Positions 10,729-21,280 of a stretch of DNA of 28,103 nt are shown here, one piece after another; the stretch's first letter is position 1; each line of letters starts with the position of its first letter. This DNA comes from Pseudopyrenochaeta lycopersici (lineage: Eukaryota > Ascomycota > Dothideomycetes > Pleosporales > Pseudopyrenochaetaceae). Under the pieces are notes generated by a model, which saw only the letters and a list, made by a program, of their open reading frames with translations, made no database searches and was not told the DNA's origin. Location: the NCBI GenBank assembly GCA_003313425.1, contig NHZP01000137.1, positions 1 through 28,103 of the forward strand, read 5' to 3'. The translations under genes were made by a program, and so were the position numbers.

Positions 10729-13700
10729 GCGACAATAGCTTGCAAAGACCCCAAGCCAACGTCGATCGCAGTCATTGGCATTGGGTGCCGCTTTCCAGGG
10801 AATGTTACAAGCGGTGAGAAGCTGTGGGACATGTTGGTGGAGAAAAAGTCTGCAAGGAGCAGAGTGCCCTCGGACGGTTATAATGTTGATGCCTTCTATC
10901 ACCCAGATGGGGACCGTTACGGAACGGTAAGTAACGTCATGGCGCCATCTCCCGCGCGGTTCCTTATTCATGAGTTGCAGGCTGACTGTTTCAGACCAAC
11001 AACGATGGTGGCCACTTCCTTACTGAAGACATATACCTGTTCGATGCGTCATTCTTTTCGATTTCGCCTGCAGAAGCCATGGCAATGGATCCAATGCAGC
11101 CGCTTCTGCTGGAGGTGACATACGAAGCGCTCAAGAACTCCGAAACGCCACTATCCAGAGTGTCGGGATCCAAAACATCGTGTTTTGTCGGGTGTTTCAC
11201 CAAGGATTACGAGGAGATGCAGCGGCGAGACATGGAGTTAGCACCGAAGTACCAATCTACCGGCGCCTCACAGACCATGCTCTCCAATCGACTAAGTTAC
11301 TTCCTCGATATGAAGGGTCCGAGCATTACACTGGACACGGCCTGCAGCAGTGGACTCGTTGCTGTACACTTGGCCTGCCAGAGTCTGCGAACGGGTGAGA
11401 GCTCAATGGCTGTGGTTGGAGGCAGCAATCTCATCTTGAGTCCGGATATCCAGATTGAGATGAGCGACATGCATTTCCTGAGCTCAGACTCAATATCGTA
11501 CGCCTTTGATGAGCGTGCTAATGGCTCTGCGCGAGGAGAGGGCGTTGGTGCTGTCATATTAAAACCGTTAGATCTCGCATTGCGCGATAACGATCCGATA
11601 CGAGCCGTCATCCGCGGAACAGCTGCTAGCTCGGACGGACGAACACTGGGCATCACGATGCCTTCGAAAGACGCACAGATCCATCTCATACGTTCTGCAT
11701 ATAAAGCTGCAGGTTGTGATGTAAGCCAGACAGGATACTTCGAGGCACATGGTACAGGCACTGCTACAGGTGATCCGATCGAAACCGGCGCGATTGGCGA
11801 GGTGTTCGCGGCACATCGTTCCCTTGCAGCAGACGGTGCGGCGATCCCTCTTTCAATTGGATCGTTAAAGGCAAACGTGGGTCACTTGGGAGGGGCGAGT
11901 GGAATTGCTGGCTTAATCAAAGCTGTTCTCAGAGTAGAGAAAGGCACAATTGCACCGAACATCTGGTTTCAACGAGGTAACCCCGCCATCGATTTCGAAG
12001 GATGGCGGCTACAAGTCCCCACTGAGACGAAGGATTGGCCTTTGGAAGGCTTGCGACGCGCAAGCGTCAATTCTTTTGGTTACGGAGGGACAAATGCTCA
12101 CGTCATTGTTGATGATGCGTACCACTACCTCCAGCAATACCGTCGTTCTGGTGGGCACATCAGGAATGACTCGGGCTTCGTCAGTCCTGCCAGCGAAATG
12201 ACATTCAGTGCCACTCCACGATCACGCTTGTTTCTGCTCTCTGCCAATAACGAGCGTGGTCTGGCTTATATGAGGAAATCGCTTGCCGACCACCTCCAAA
12301 CACAATCCGACTTCGATGAGGAAGGCTTATTGGACAGCCTCGCTTATACCCTTTGTGAACGCCGCTCACGGTTTTCTTACAGTGCAACAATCGTCGCAAA
12401 AGACAAGCTAGATCTGGAAGGGCGACTGCAAAGTCCTGTCCCAGTTTCCAGCAGTCGCGCAACACCGCCACGAATAGGTTTCATATTCACTGGTCAAGGT
12501 GCCCAATGGTGGGGTATGGGCAGGGAGCTGCTCCATTACCCAATATTCAAGAACAGCCTACTGAGATGCGATACGATTACGAAAAGTCTGGGCGCTGACT
12601 GGTCTCTGATGGAAGAGCTTCTCAAGGATAAAACCACGTCACGAGTCAGCGAAGCAGAATTCAGCCAGCCGCTCTGTACCGCACTCCAGATTGCTCTCAT
12701 AGATCTGCTCTCCGCATGGAACGTACACTCCCACTCCGTTATCGGCCATTCGAGTGGTGAAATCACCGCTGCCTATGCCACAGGCGCGTTGAGTTTTGAG
12801 TCAGCAATGACTGTTGCGTTCTTTCGTGGCTTATTAACACCAAAAGTGAAGCGCTTTGGGTACGACGGCCGTATGATGGCTGTCGGCCTTTCTGAAGAAG
12901 AAGCAAACAACGAACTCGCTGAGCTGGACGACAAGTTTGGGAAGGCTGTCGTCGCTTGCATTAACAGTCCTCGTGGCGTAACAGTTTCTGGTGATACTAA
13001 AGCTATGGTGGAACTCCACAAGGCCATAGTTGCCGAAGGTGTCTTTGCGAGGATGCTTCAAGTAGATACTGCGTATCACTCGCATCATATGCAGGCAATC
13101 GCTAAAGAATATCTTGCGCGGCTCCAGGAGGCACGCGTTGTACCACAAGATGGCGAGCAACAGGCGACAATGTTCTCTTCAGTCACAGAAGACGTTGTCG
13201 ACCAGCGCCAGCTAGGCGCCGAATACTGGGTATCGAACCTTGTTGGCTGCGTACGCTTCTCTGGTGCGTTAGAAAAGCTCTGCTCAATGCCGTCGGTAGA
13301 TGAGAGTTACGGAGTAGAAGTAATACTGGAAGTTGGAACCCATGCCCTATTCAAACTCCCCGTCCGAGAGATTCTCGAAAACACATTCGGAGAAAAGTCG
13401 CACATCCAATACCTCTCCACACTCATCCGCAACAAACCTGCCGATGCCACTGTGCTGGAAGCAGTTGGCCACCTGTGCGCCAACAACTACCCAGTCAACC
13501 TTCACGCAGTCAATTTCCCAAGTGAGCCGAAACAGTCTCTATGCGTCCTGACAGACCTTCCTCGGTATCCTTGGAACCACACTCGCAGCTACTGTTGCGA
13601 GTCCCGACTCAGCCGTGATTACCGTCTTCGGCAATTCGCTAGAACTGACATTCTTGGTGCACCAGTCTATGACTGGAACCCGATCGAACCTCGCTTCAGG

Positions 13701-16700
13701 AATTTCCTGCGACCTCGAGAGCAGCCCTGGCTTAGAGACCATGTCGTTCAGGGCGACGTCTTATTTCCAGCTTGCGGCTACCTCTGTATGGCAATAGAAG
13801 CTTGCAGACAGATGTGCATTATTGCACCATCGACATTCTTACCCCAAGGATCTAAGAACGTATTGGAGTACAGGCTACGAGAGGTCAGTATCTCTAGAGC
13901 ACTAGTCGTCCCCGAATCCGACGAAGGTGTCGAAATCTCATTCTGCATGCGTTGCCAATCGAGCAGCGGCACTGCCCTATCAGACGTATGGCACGAGTTT
14001 CGTGTCTTCTCATATTCCAACGATGGAGGATGGGTTGAGAATTGTCGGGGTCTTGTTTCCGTGTCGACCCAAGCGACCGGCGACGATGTTGACGCATACA
14101 TGCCTGAGTGAATGGACAGAAGCGCGTGCAGACGGCACGCAAAATATTGAACCGAAGAGCTTCTATGAGAGCGTCGACGCCATTGGTCTCTCGTACGGAC
14201 CGTTATTCCAAGGCCTCCAAAGCATAACCATCGATCCTCATGTTCCCGCTTAAGTTGCCGGGGTGATCGAAGTGACCCACACGCGGATCGCCAATCCGAA
14301 AGAGTTTGTGCATGATCGATTATTACATCCTGCTACTCTAGATAGCTTTCTTCAGCTCGCACTTGCAGCCCTGGGGGGTCCCGACCTTCGTAAACTGAAG
14401 GGTGCAATGGTGCCCACATTCATGGAAGAAATATCGATTTCTGCAGATATCGCCGCCCAAATCGGAGACCAACTCAACGTTGTAGTAAGCGCCCAGCGAC
14501 ATGGATCAAGAGAAGCGAGAGCCAACATCTTCGCCCTGGATCCATCCACTTCGAAGCCAGTGGTGCTCATGGATAGGTTCAAGTTTGTTGCTATCAATGG
14601 TGCCAATGAGCCTATGGAGGTGCAGTCATTGGCAAAGCACTGCTACAAGCCGGTCTGGGAGCCTGATGTGGGACCCATTGACCGCCAAAACCTGGACCGG
14701 GAGCTACAAGCGGCACCACGACCAGATGATCGACCGAAGACTGTCAGGCAACTGGAGTTGCTGTCGTACTACTTCATCGATAAGGCCCTTCGCGAAGTCA
14801 ACAACGATGAAGTATCTACCATGCTTCCTCACAATCAAAAGTTCTATCGGAACCTGTGCGAGCTGCGAGACGCTGTGTTAGCGAAGACACATCCATAGCA
14901 ACCAGATGAGTGGCACCAGCTTCACAACCCCGAGACTGCCACTAAACTTCAGACCCTTGTGGAGTACTATCGAAATCATCAGACGGCGTATGATGGCAAG
15001 CTTCTAGTACGAGTAGGGGAGGCCCTACATTCAGTATTCAGACAAGAGGTCGAACCTCTCGCGTTGATGATGCAGGAGAATCTGCTGGAAGACTACTACA
15101 CCACTGCCGTCGGAATGCCCAATACATATGCGCAGATATCCCGATACGTCACCATGCTTTCCCATAAGTATCTCAACCTAGACTATCTCGAGATCGGCGC
15201 TGGTATGGGTGGTGCGACGGTTCCGACGCTTCAAGGGCTGAAGGGCTGTGAAGATGTCCACACGTACCCGCGACTGAAGTCGTACACATACACCGACATT
15301 TCATCCTACTTCTTCCAACGCGCCGCAGAGAAGTTTGAGGACTTCTCGCAGTTCATGAACTTTAAGAAGCTCGATGTCGAGCAAGCTCCTGAAACACAGG
15401 ACTTCAAGCCTGCGCCCTACGATGTTATCGTTGCAGCCAACGTACTCCGCGCCACATCCGACATGCATCGCACGATGGCACATGCACGGAAGCTTTTACG
15501 GCCAGGAGGCAAACTCATCCTTCTTGAAATGACCAATCGCCTTCTTGCAGCCTCAGTCATCTTTGGCACACTACCAGGCTGGTGGAACGCATCGGAAGAG
15601 TGGCGGACTGCTGGCCCGCTGCTCACTGAGACTCAGTGGGAAGATGTGCTGCGCTCTACTGGTTTCGGTAGTCTTCAAGCAAGTAGCCCGGATGTACTGG
15701 ACCCGCTGGAGGAGGGTACAAGGCTCATGATAGCCACGGCCGTCGAAACCAGGTCAACTCTCTGCAATGGCTTGCCCAGGCCGCCAGAAAACCCTCTCAT
15801 TACCATCCTGTGCTCCGACTTTCCGATCAAGGTAAACAGGCTAGACATGCCGTTGGCGCTTAAGGTCAGGATGGAAAGGGCAGGCCTTCAAGTACAGCTT
15901 GCGTCGCTATCTAGGCTGAAACAGCAAGATATAACCGGCACAATCTGCGTCAGCTTTGTTGAGCTTGATGAACCACTCTTCGCCAGCCCTTCGACTGACC
16001 AATTTAAGACCCTCCAACGCTTCGCTGACATATACACGGGCCTAATTTGGGTGACTCGTGGAGCAGCGTCTTCCAACCCCGAGCGCCCTGAGCTTGCAAT
16101 TTTCCAGGGGCTTGCTCGTACCTTGAGAGCAGGGCATGAAGCATTCTCTTGTATCACTGTCGATCTAGATGCGGAGAAGAAGTTACCTGCCAAGGGGGTC
16201 GCTGACCTTTTGTACCGCATATACGAAAAGCAATTGAGCCCAGGATCTTACTCTGTGTCTGATGACGGCGAATTCATTGAGAGAGGGGGCGTGCTTCATA
16301 TCAAGCGCGCAGTTGAGGATGAGACGTCGAATAAGTTCGTTGCCAGACGCACCGATCCGTTATCGCTGCCACCACAGCTGGAGGATATCGTACAAAGAGA
16401 TCGCCGGCTGAAGCTCAAAGTCTCCGACTCGGGCCTGAAGGGGCCTTTTGTCTTCGAAGACGATCCGATAGCGAAACGGCCGATGTTGCCTCAAGAAGTT
16501 GAGGTCGAAGTTCAAGCTGCCAATCTCGACTCAAAGGGCATCCAAATACTTAGTGGTGAACTTTCGAATCAAAACTTAGGCCAAGAGTGCGCGGGTGTTG
16601 TTACAAAGATTGGTAATACCATTTCAATCGGTGGGTGATCGTGTCACTGCCTGGTGCACCGGCACTTTCGCCGCGCATGTCCGCACTCCAGCAACTTTTG

Positions 16701-19700
16701 TGCACAGAATTCCCGACAGGCTTGTAGGTAACTTATATAACATAATTAGAAGGGCAGTTCCAGTTATATAATAACCGCTCGAGGGCAGTTATATTATGTT
16801 ATATAGTTATTTAAAATGCCAAGACTGGATTAGTAAGCCGTCGAAAAAGTGAGATGAGTGCATAAAGCTCAAAATACGTACTAAAAGTTATATAATCTTC
16901 TTTATTAGGAAGTGTAGAGAGACTTAGGAGGCCTTCTAGCACCAACACGGCCACGCTAGCTTCATCTCTCATTGCATTACTCTCCACCAGCACCTCCCTA
17001 GCCAAATCACCTGCCATTGTCCCTCCGTCCCTAGCTGTTAATCTAATCCAGCTCTTCAAACACTCACTCTGTTCAACAACCTCAGCGCCAAGTTGGTGTC
17101 GCTCCCATGTTATTGTATGCCTGGCTCCGGAGAATACGTGTTTGCTTTCGGCACGCTGTTGCTGGATGTTAAAGCTAACAGCGAGGCGATTCGACTCCTC
17201 TTCTACCTTTGGTTCTTTATTCGATATAATATGCAGGCCATGAGTTGTCCGGAGATGCAGGCGGAAGGCAGTTGCACTAGTAAGTCCCTTTCTACACCGG
17301 TTGCAGTAAAAGATCTCTTGGTTCGAGTTACCACGCTGTGGTTTGCCTTCTGGAGGCTCATCTAATACAATCTAAAGTTTATCTACCTCCCGTGCTCTCC
17401 AGCGCCATTTTGTGGTATACCGACTTGGTGGTGCGTGTCCTTGCGGGCAAGCGTTACGTCGTCAAAGTCGCGCGAATCAAGCTCGGAGATTGTTGAGACT
17501 TCGTCGCTGGCTTCTTCTTGGGCTCGTTGAGAAGTCCTAGTTGTTCTTTGGGTGCTACCTATAGTGTATTTGAAAATACAGGTAGGGGCCAAAAAGATGT
17601 GGATGGCAGAGTGCAGATGTTACCTTTTTGGCAGGCCTCAGGGGTCGTACGGGACATAGAGTCCCCAGGCGACGTGCGCACAGACGGAATTTGTTTAAAA
17701 TTAGCCCCTTCTGCAGGTTAGAATGGGCTCGAGCGTCCTTGACTAACCTGGCAACTTTGATACCTCACATCTCCATGCAGCGGCCAACAACACCAAAAGT
17801 TACTGTAGAGTTATATAACTGTATAACTTAGGTAACATAACTGCCTGAGGCAGTTACAGTTATGTATTATGTAGTTATCTAACAATATAACTACATAATA
17901 TAACATAATTATTACCTACATCCCTGATTCCCGATGATGCGAGCTTTGAGGCCGCCGCGACATTCCAGTAGCTTATTCTACTGCCTTTCATGCCTTGGTA
18001 CACACAGCGTGCATAGGGGCTGATGATACAGTCCTCGTTCACGAAGCTGCAGCTCCTGTCGGTCAAGCTGCCCTTCTGATCGCCTCGATGCTTGGAGCGG
18101 TTATCTTCATGACTGTCAATTCGGCCGAGGAGAAGACTCACCTCACAGAGTCATACGGCATTGATCCAAGCCGAATCTTCTCCAGTCAAGATCTGAAGTT
18201 TGTTGTTCCAGTCCGGCGAGCAACAAAGGGCCGTGGTGTGGATGTTGCTTTGAATACGCTTTCAGGCGAAGCACTTCAGGCTACATTCAGCTGCGTCGCA
18301 CCCTTCGGCAAATTTATTGATCTTGCAAAGGACAACTCACAGACCAATGCGCGGCTGGAAATGGCTCCATTCGACAAGAGTGTGTCATTCACGTCCGTCA
18401 ACATGGCACACCTGCGTCAACAGAATGTCAAACTTGCCGGCAGAATCTTCCAGGAGGCGATGAAGTTCGTTATGGACGAGAAGTTGCAAGCAGTTTCGCC
18501 GATCGACTTGAGGTCATGGTCAAAGTTGACTGAAGCAATCGAAATGGTGCAGAATGAGAAGTATACGAGCAGAGCGATCATGGTCCCGACCACAGGTGAT
18601 CAGGTCTTAGTAAGCACCTCATATTACCATTTCTTTCGAAATGGAAGGCTGACAGGTTTTTAGGTTGCACAGAAACCGCCCGAGAGCATCCTCTTTAACT
18701 CAGACGTATCCTACCTCCTCGCCGGCGGTCTCGGTGGTCTAGGGCGCAGCATATCTCGCTGGCTAACCACCCACGGTGCCAAAAACCTAACCTCCGTCTC
18801 CCGCTCTGGTGCTTCTTCCGCCGAAGCATCGTCTTTCATCTCCTCCCCGAAGACTCCGGCATTCGCACCGCAGTTCTCCAGTGCGACATCTCCGATGCAT
18901 TCGCCCTCTCATCCACTCTCTCAGACACCTTGAAGACCTTCCCACCTATCCGCGGCGTCATACAGGGTGCCATGACACTCAACGACTCGCTGTTCAGTAG
19001 CATGACGCATGAACAGTGGACATCAACCATCTTCCCCAAAGTCCACGGTTCAAAGAACCTCCACGAAGCCACACTCTCCCAACCCTTGGATTTCTTCATC
19101 CTTGTCTCCTCTCTCCACTCCTTCATCCGCAATGCAGGACAATCAAACTACGCCGCGGGCTGTGCCTATCAAGTCGCACTGGCCAAGTATCGCAATAACC
19201 TAGGCTTGCCGGCCACGGCAATTGATCTAGGTATTGTCGGCGGCGTGGGATATGTGGTAGAGAAGAAGGAGAGCGGAAAAAAGATCAAAGTGCAAGAGTT
19301 CAAACACATTAACGAAGCAGAGATGCTAGCACTTATCGAATTGGGAATCCGACAGCCAATGACCGGCCATTTAGTTACGGGACTGGACTCTTATCTCGAC
19401 ATCGCAACGATGAAGGAAGGCAATATGCCGTTCTTCGCAAAGGATCCAGTACTAAGTCATCTCGAGTACCTTCGCCCGCATTTCAAGACCGAAACTACAG
19501 TGCAGTCTACAAACGACGGGGCAACGCCAGCTTCCCTCTCGCTGGCCGCTCAACTCGCCTCCGCGCCGTCCACCGAGCAGGCGAAATATTATATCCAGAC
19601 TGCCCTCATCAATAAGATTTCTCGTAGCTTAATGACGGATCCGTCTGAGCTGGATGCTATTCGCTCGATGAGCGCGTATGGAACCGACTCTCTAGTTGCC

Positions 19701-19829
19701 GTCGAGATGAAGAACTAGATCCAGCGCGAGACCAAGGTGACAGTCAGTGTATTTAACATCTTGCAGGCGACGTGTATTGCAAGTTTAGTTGAGAGAATTG
19801 CTGAACGGGTTGGTGGCAAGAGCGAGTGA
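10729..19829 (+). pseudogene. Highly reducing type I PKS pseudogene with hAT insertion
   Basis: Iterative KS-AT-DH-cMT-psiKR-ER-KR-ACP synthase that would build a methylated, reduced polyketide from malonyl-CoA and SAM. KS: DTACSSG (Cys 11343), EAHGTGT (His 11748), NVGHLGG (His 11883). AT: GHSSGE (Ser 12750). DH: HxxxGxxxxP (His 13740), Asp 14341. The cMT has LEIGAGMGG near 15190-15216, followed by a structural psiKR (about 15780-16330). ER begins near 16390, is split by a hAT element (16717-17926), and resumes with HEAAAPVGQ. KR has AGGLGGLG near 18715-18740 and Tyr 19149. ACP has GTDSL (Ser 19689). Introns fit at 10927-10994 and 18610-18663. Without the insertion the length is about 2,590 residues, normal for the class. 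Lesions are +1 breaks near 14109 and 16633, -1 breaks near 17964 and 18840, and stops at 14251 (TAA), 14896 (TAG) and 19716 (TAG). No start codon was found upstream of the ketosynthase. The product is unknown. Confidence 0.93.
16717..17926 (-). mobile_element. Internally deleted hAT transposon inside the PKS
   Basis: This 1,210-bp element is bounded by an identical 8-bp duplication ATTCCCGA (16709-16716 and 17927-17934), the hallmark of hAT. The ends are imperfect inverted repeats starting CAGGCTTGTAGGTAA on the left and CAGGGATGTAGGTAA on the right. AT-rich subterminal repeats (TATAACATAAT, GGCAGTT) follow on both sides. Read on the minus strand, it keeps a zinc finger of the C-x2-C-x12-H-x4-H type near 17312-17240 (FYCNRCRKGL...HLRTTH). 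About 40 residues later it runs straight into a hAT C-terminal dimerisation-like segment (FSGARHTITWERHQL, ECLKSW, about 17130-17040). The catalytic RNase H-like core is missing, so it is non-autonomous. Frames on the N-terminal side are also broken. Confidence 0.92.
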
Positions 19830-19946
19830 GAGCGAGAGCGAGGCCAGTAAAAGGAAAGTCAAAAATTGCAGAGAATGAAAAGGGATATGAGATTGCAACA
19901 ACGAAGTGAGAACCATGTGCCCAGGTATGGTCAGAGCTGTCCTCAA

Positions 19947-20345
19947 CTATTCAACTATCGCGGATATCAATACTGGCTTTTTTGTTGGTATATCCCCTGC
20001 CGCTGCCTCTTCTGGCGGAAGCGCTTTGGTTGAGGGTGTTACAAGCTCTTTATTCGGTTGGTCCTCCCTCTTTCGCTTTAAAATTCCGACACTGGGTTTC
20101 GGCATCGGCGCCCCTGGCTTCGCAAGGAAAGGATCCATTACCGCTTTTGTGTTGCCAACCAGTGTTTTTTGTAGATTCTGTCGACTCTTCTCTGCTGCGA
20201 TTTCCGACTTCAGCTTCTTCGACTTCGGAGCAGTCTTGACAACCTCCTCGGTGTTCTTCTCGGCGAAAAGTGGCTTCCAGGACACATCCTCTAGCGCTAG
20301 ATCGATGGTATTGCTCGGGCCAAACTCGATCAGACCCGAACGCAT
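19947..20345 (-). CDS. Lysine-rich protein of unknown family, possibly 5'-truncated
   Basis: A 132-residue frame starting at ATG 20345, rich in Lys, Glu, Ala and Pro, with basic stretches (KSKKLKSEIAAEKSRQN, ILKRKRED) like those of nuclear or nucleolar proteins. The frame remains open upstream of the ATG to about 20395 (LPNCPIVETEADRM precedes it), exactly where plus-strand hAT transposase sequence begins near 20385. It may therefore be the 3' exon of a gene whose 5' part was displaced by that element. It is convergent with the PKS, about 120 bp beyond its end. No family is recognised. The plus-strand ORF over the same bases looks like a shadow. Confidence 0.5.
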   Translation of the reverse strand: MRSGLIEFGPSNTIDLALEDVSWKPLFAEKNTEEVVKTAPKSKKLKSEIAAEKSRQNLQKTLVGNTKAVMDPFLAKPGAPMPKPSVGILKRKREDQPNKELVTPSTKALPPEEAAAGDIPTKKPVLISAIVE

Positions 20346-21016
20346 TCGATCCGCCTCTGTCTCAACAATAGGGCAGTTCGGGAGGTTAGAAAATTATGGA
20401 AAGATCACTTCAAGCCACCTATAGAGCAGCGCTTTACTCAAGATTCGCTAGAAACGCCATACGAGCGACGGAAGCGTGAGAGGTATTTAAATATAGATGT
20501 TGGTAGTACAATAGGTGATGACTTTGAGCGTTTTATCATAGTATGTTTGCTGAATGTTCTTTACAGTTAAGCTAATTAATTCTACAGGCTACTCCTGTCT
20601 CTATTGGTGAACAGTCTCCGCTTGAATATTGGCTTGAGCCAACGCAGCAGAAGACGTATCCTGAACTCAGTTTATTGGCCATCAACATACCATCTATACC
20701 CCCGATGTCCGCAGAGGTGGAGCGTATATTTAGTAGTTCTCGGCGTACGGTCTCATGGGATCGAACGAGGCTTTCAATCAAGACGCTAGAGATGCTGGAG
20801 TGCTTGAAGCATTGGGTCACGACTGGGTTTTCTTATGAGACTTTTCTGACAGATGGGGCGGTTCAGAGGGCTATAGAGTCTACGGAACAGGAGTTTGTGT
20901 GACTAGAGGATAAATTAGAGGGCAACAAGCCATAATACTACTGCTACACCGTACGTCATACATCACCGCTTCGAATTATTGAATCAAACTGAATCTGAGC
21001 CCTGATTCAATGAATC

Positions 21017-21043
21017 ATCCTGAAGCAGGCTCTGCTTCAGGAT
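21017..21043. repeat. 12-bp perfect hairpin in hAT terminal region
   Basis: ATCCTGAAGCAG (21017-21028) and its exact inverse complement (21032-21043) are separated by only three bases. A second small palindrome, TGATTC/GAATCA, lies at 21003-21017. They sit between the transposase remnant stop and the inferred right terminus, so they probably belong to the element's subterminal region. Confidence 0.85.
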
Positions 21044-21062
21044 CAGTCCGGTTCAATGCATC

Positions 21063-21264
21063 TGTCAGATGTAAGGCCCGATAGGGTGTTAGATGTCACG
21101 TGTGGATCTCCAAGTTGCGAGATCCTAGATGGTAGCACAAACTCTCGGGTGTAACCACTTGGCGGAGGGACACACAAAAAGGCAGAAAATAGAGAACACA
21201 CGATCAATCACGTTCATCATTAAAATTCATCAAAGATCAAGCCAAATAGTCCTTGAATCTGACA
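21063..21264. mobile_element. Solo LTR, copy A, 202 bp
   Basis: A 202-bp sequence starting TGTCAGAT and ending ATCTGACA, a perfect 8-bp inverted pair with the canonical TG...CA ends. It is flanked by identical 5-bp direct repeats GCATC (21058-21062 and 21265-21269). A second copy is at 26488-26693. No retroelement coding sequence lies beside either copy, so both are solo LTRs left by LTR-LTR recombination. Copia versus Gypsy cannot be decided from the LTR. It sits within the inferred right end of the hAT remnant and is therefore the younger insertion. Confidence 0.9.
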
Positions 21265-21280
21265 GCATCACTAACCACTG

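Larger units (their letters stand above)
20385..21280 (+). mobile_element. hAT transposase C-terminal remnant with right end
   Basis: Plus-strand coding from about 20385 to 20902 gives the C-terminal part of a hAT transposase. It has KLWKDHF and PLEYWL, then the hAT dimerisation signature with IPSIPPMSAEVERIFSSSRR, TVSWDRTRL and MLECLKHWV. A 47-nt intron at 20541-20587 (GTATGT donor, CTAAT branch, CTACAG end) joins the two coding parts in frame. After the stop come a 12-bp-arm hairpin and, I infer, the element's right terminus ending CCACTG near 21280 (inverted, it starts CAGTGGTTAGTGATGC), interrupted by a solo LTR. The catalytic core and left end are absent. This is a different hAT family from the copy inside the PKS. 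Confidence 0.8.

Noticed and set aside
11297..13160. Long minus-strand open frames over the PKS (for example 11297-11761, 12773-13027, 12834-13160)
   Set aside because: They are antisense shadows of strongly conserved KS and AT coding sequence and have no recognisable motif.
14105..14115. Programmed frameshift in the PKS
   Set aside because: There is no slippery site, and the gene carries several other disabling changes, so decay is simpler.
17995..18663. Stand-alone oxidoreductase gene
   Set aside because: It is the C-terminal half of the PKS enoylreductase, separated only by the hAT insertion and a frame break; its last codons are the intron at 18610-18663.
19906..20424. 172-codon plus-strand frame opposite the lysine-rich gene
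   Set aside because: Its Ser/Phe-rich composition is the mirror of the Lys/Glu-rich minus-strand frame, which looks the more natural protein.
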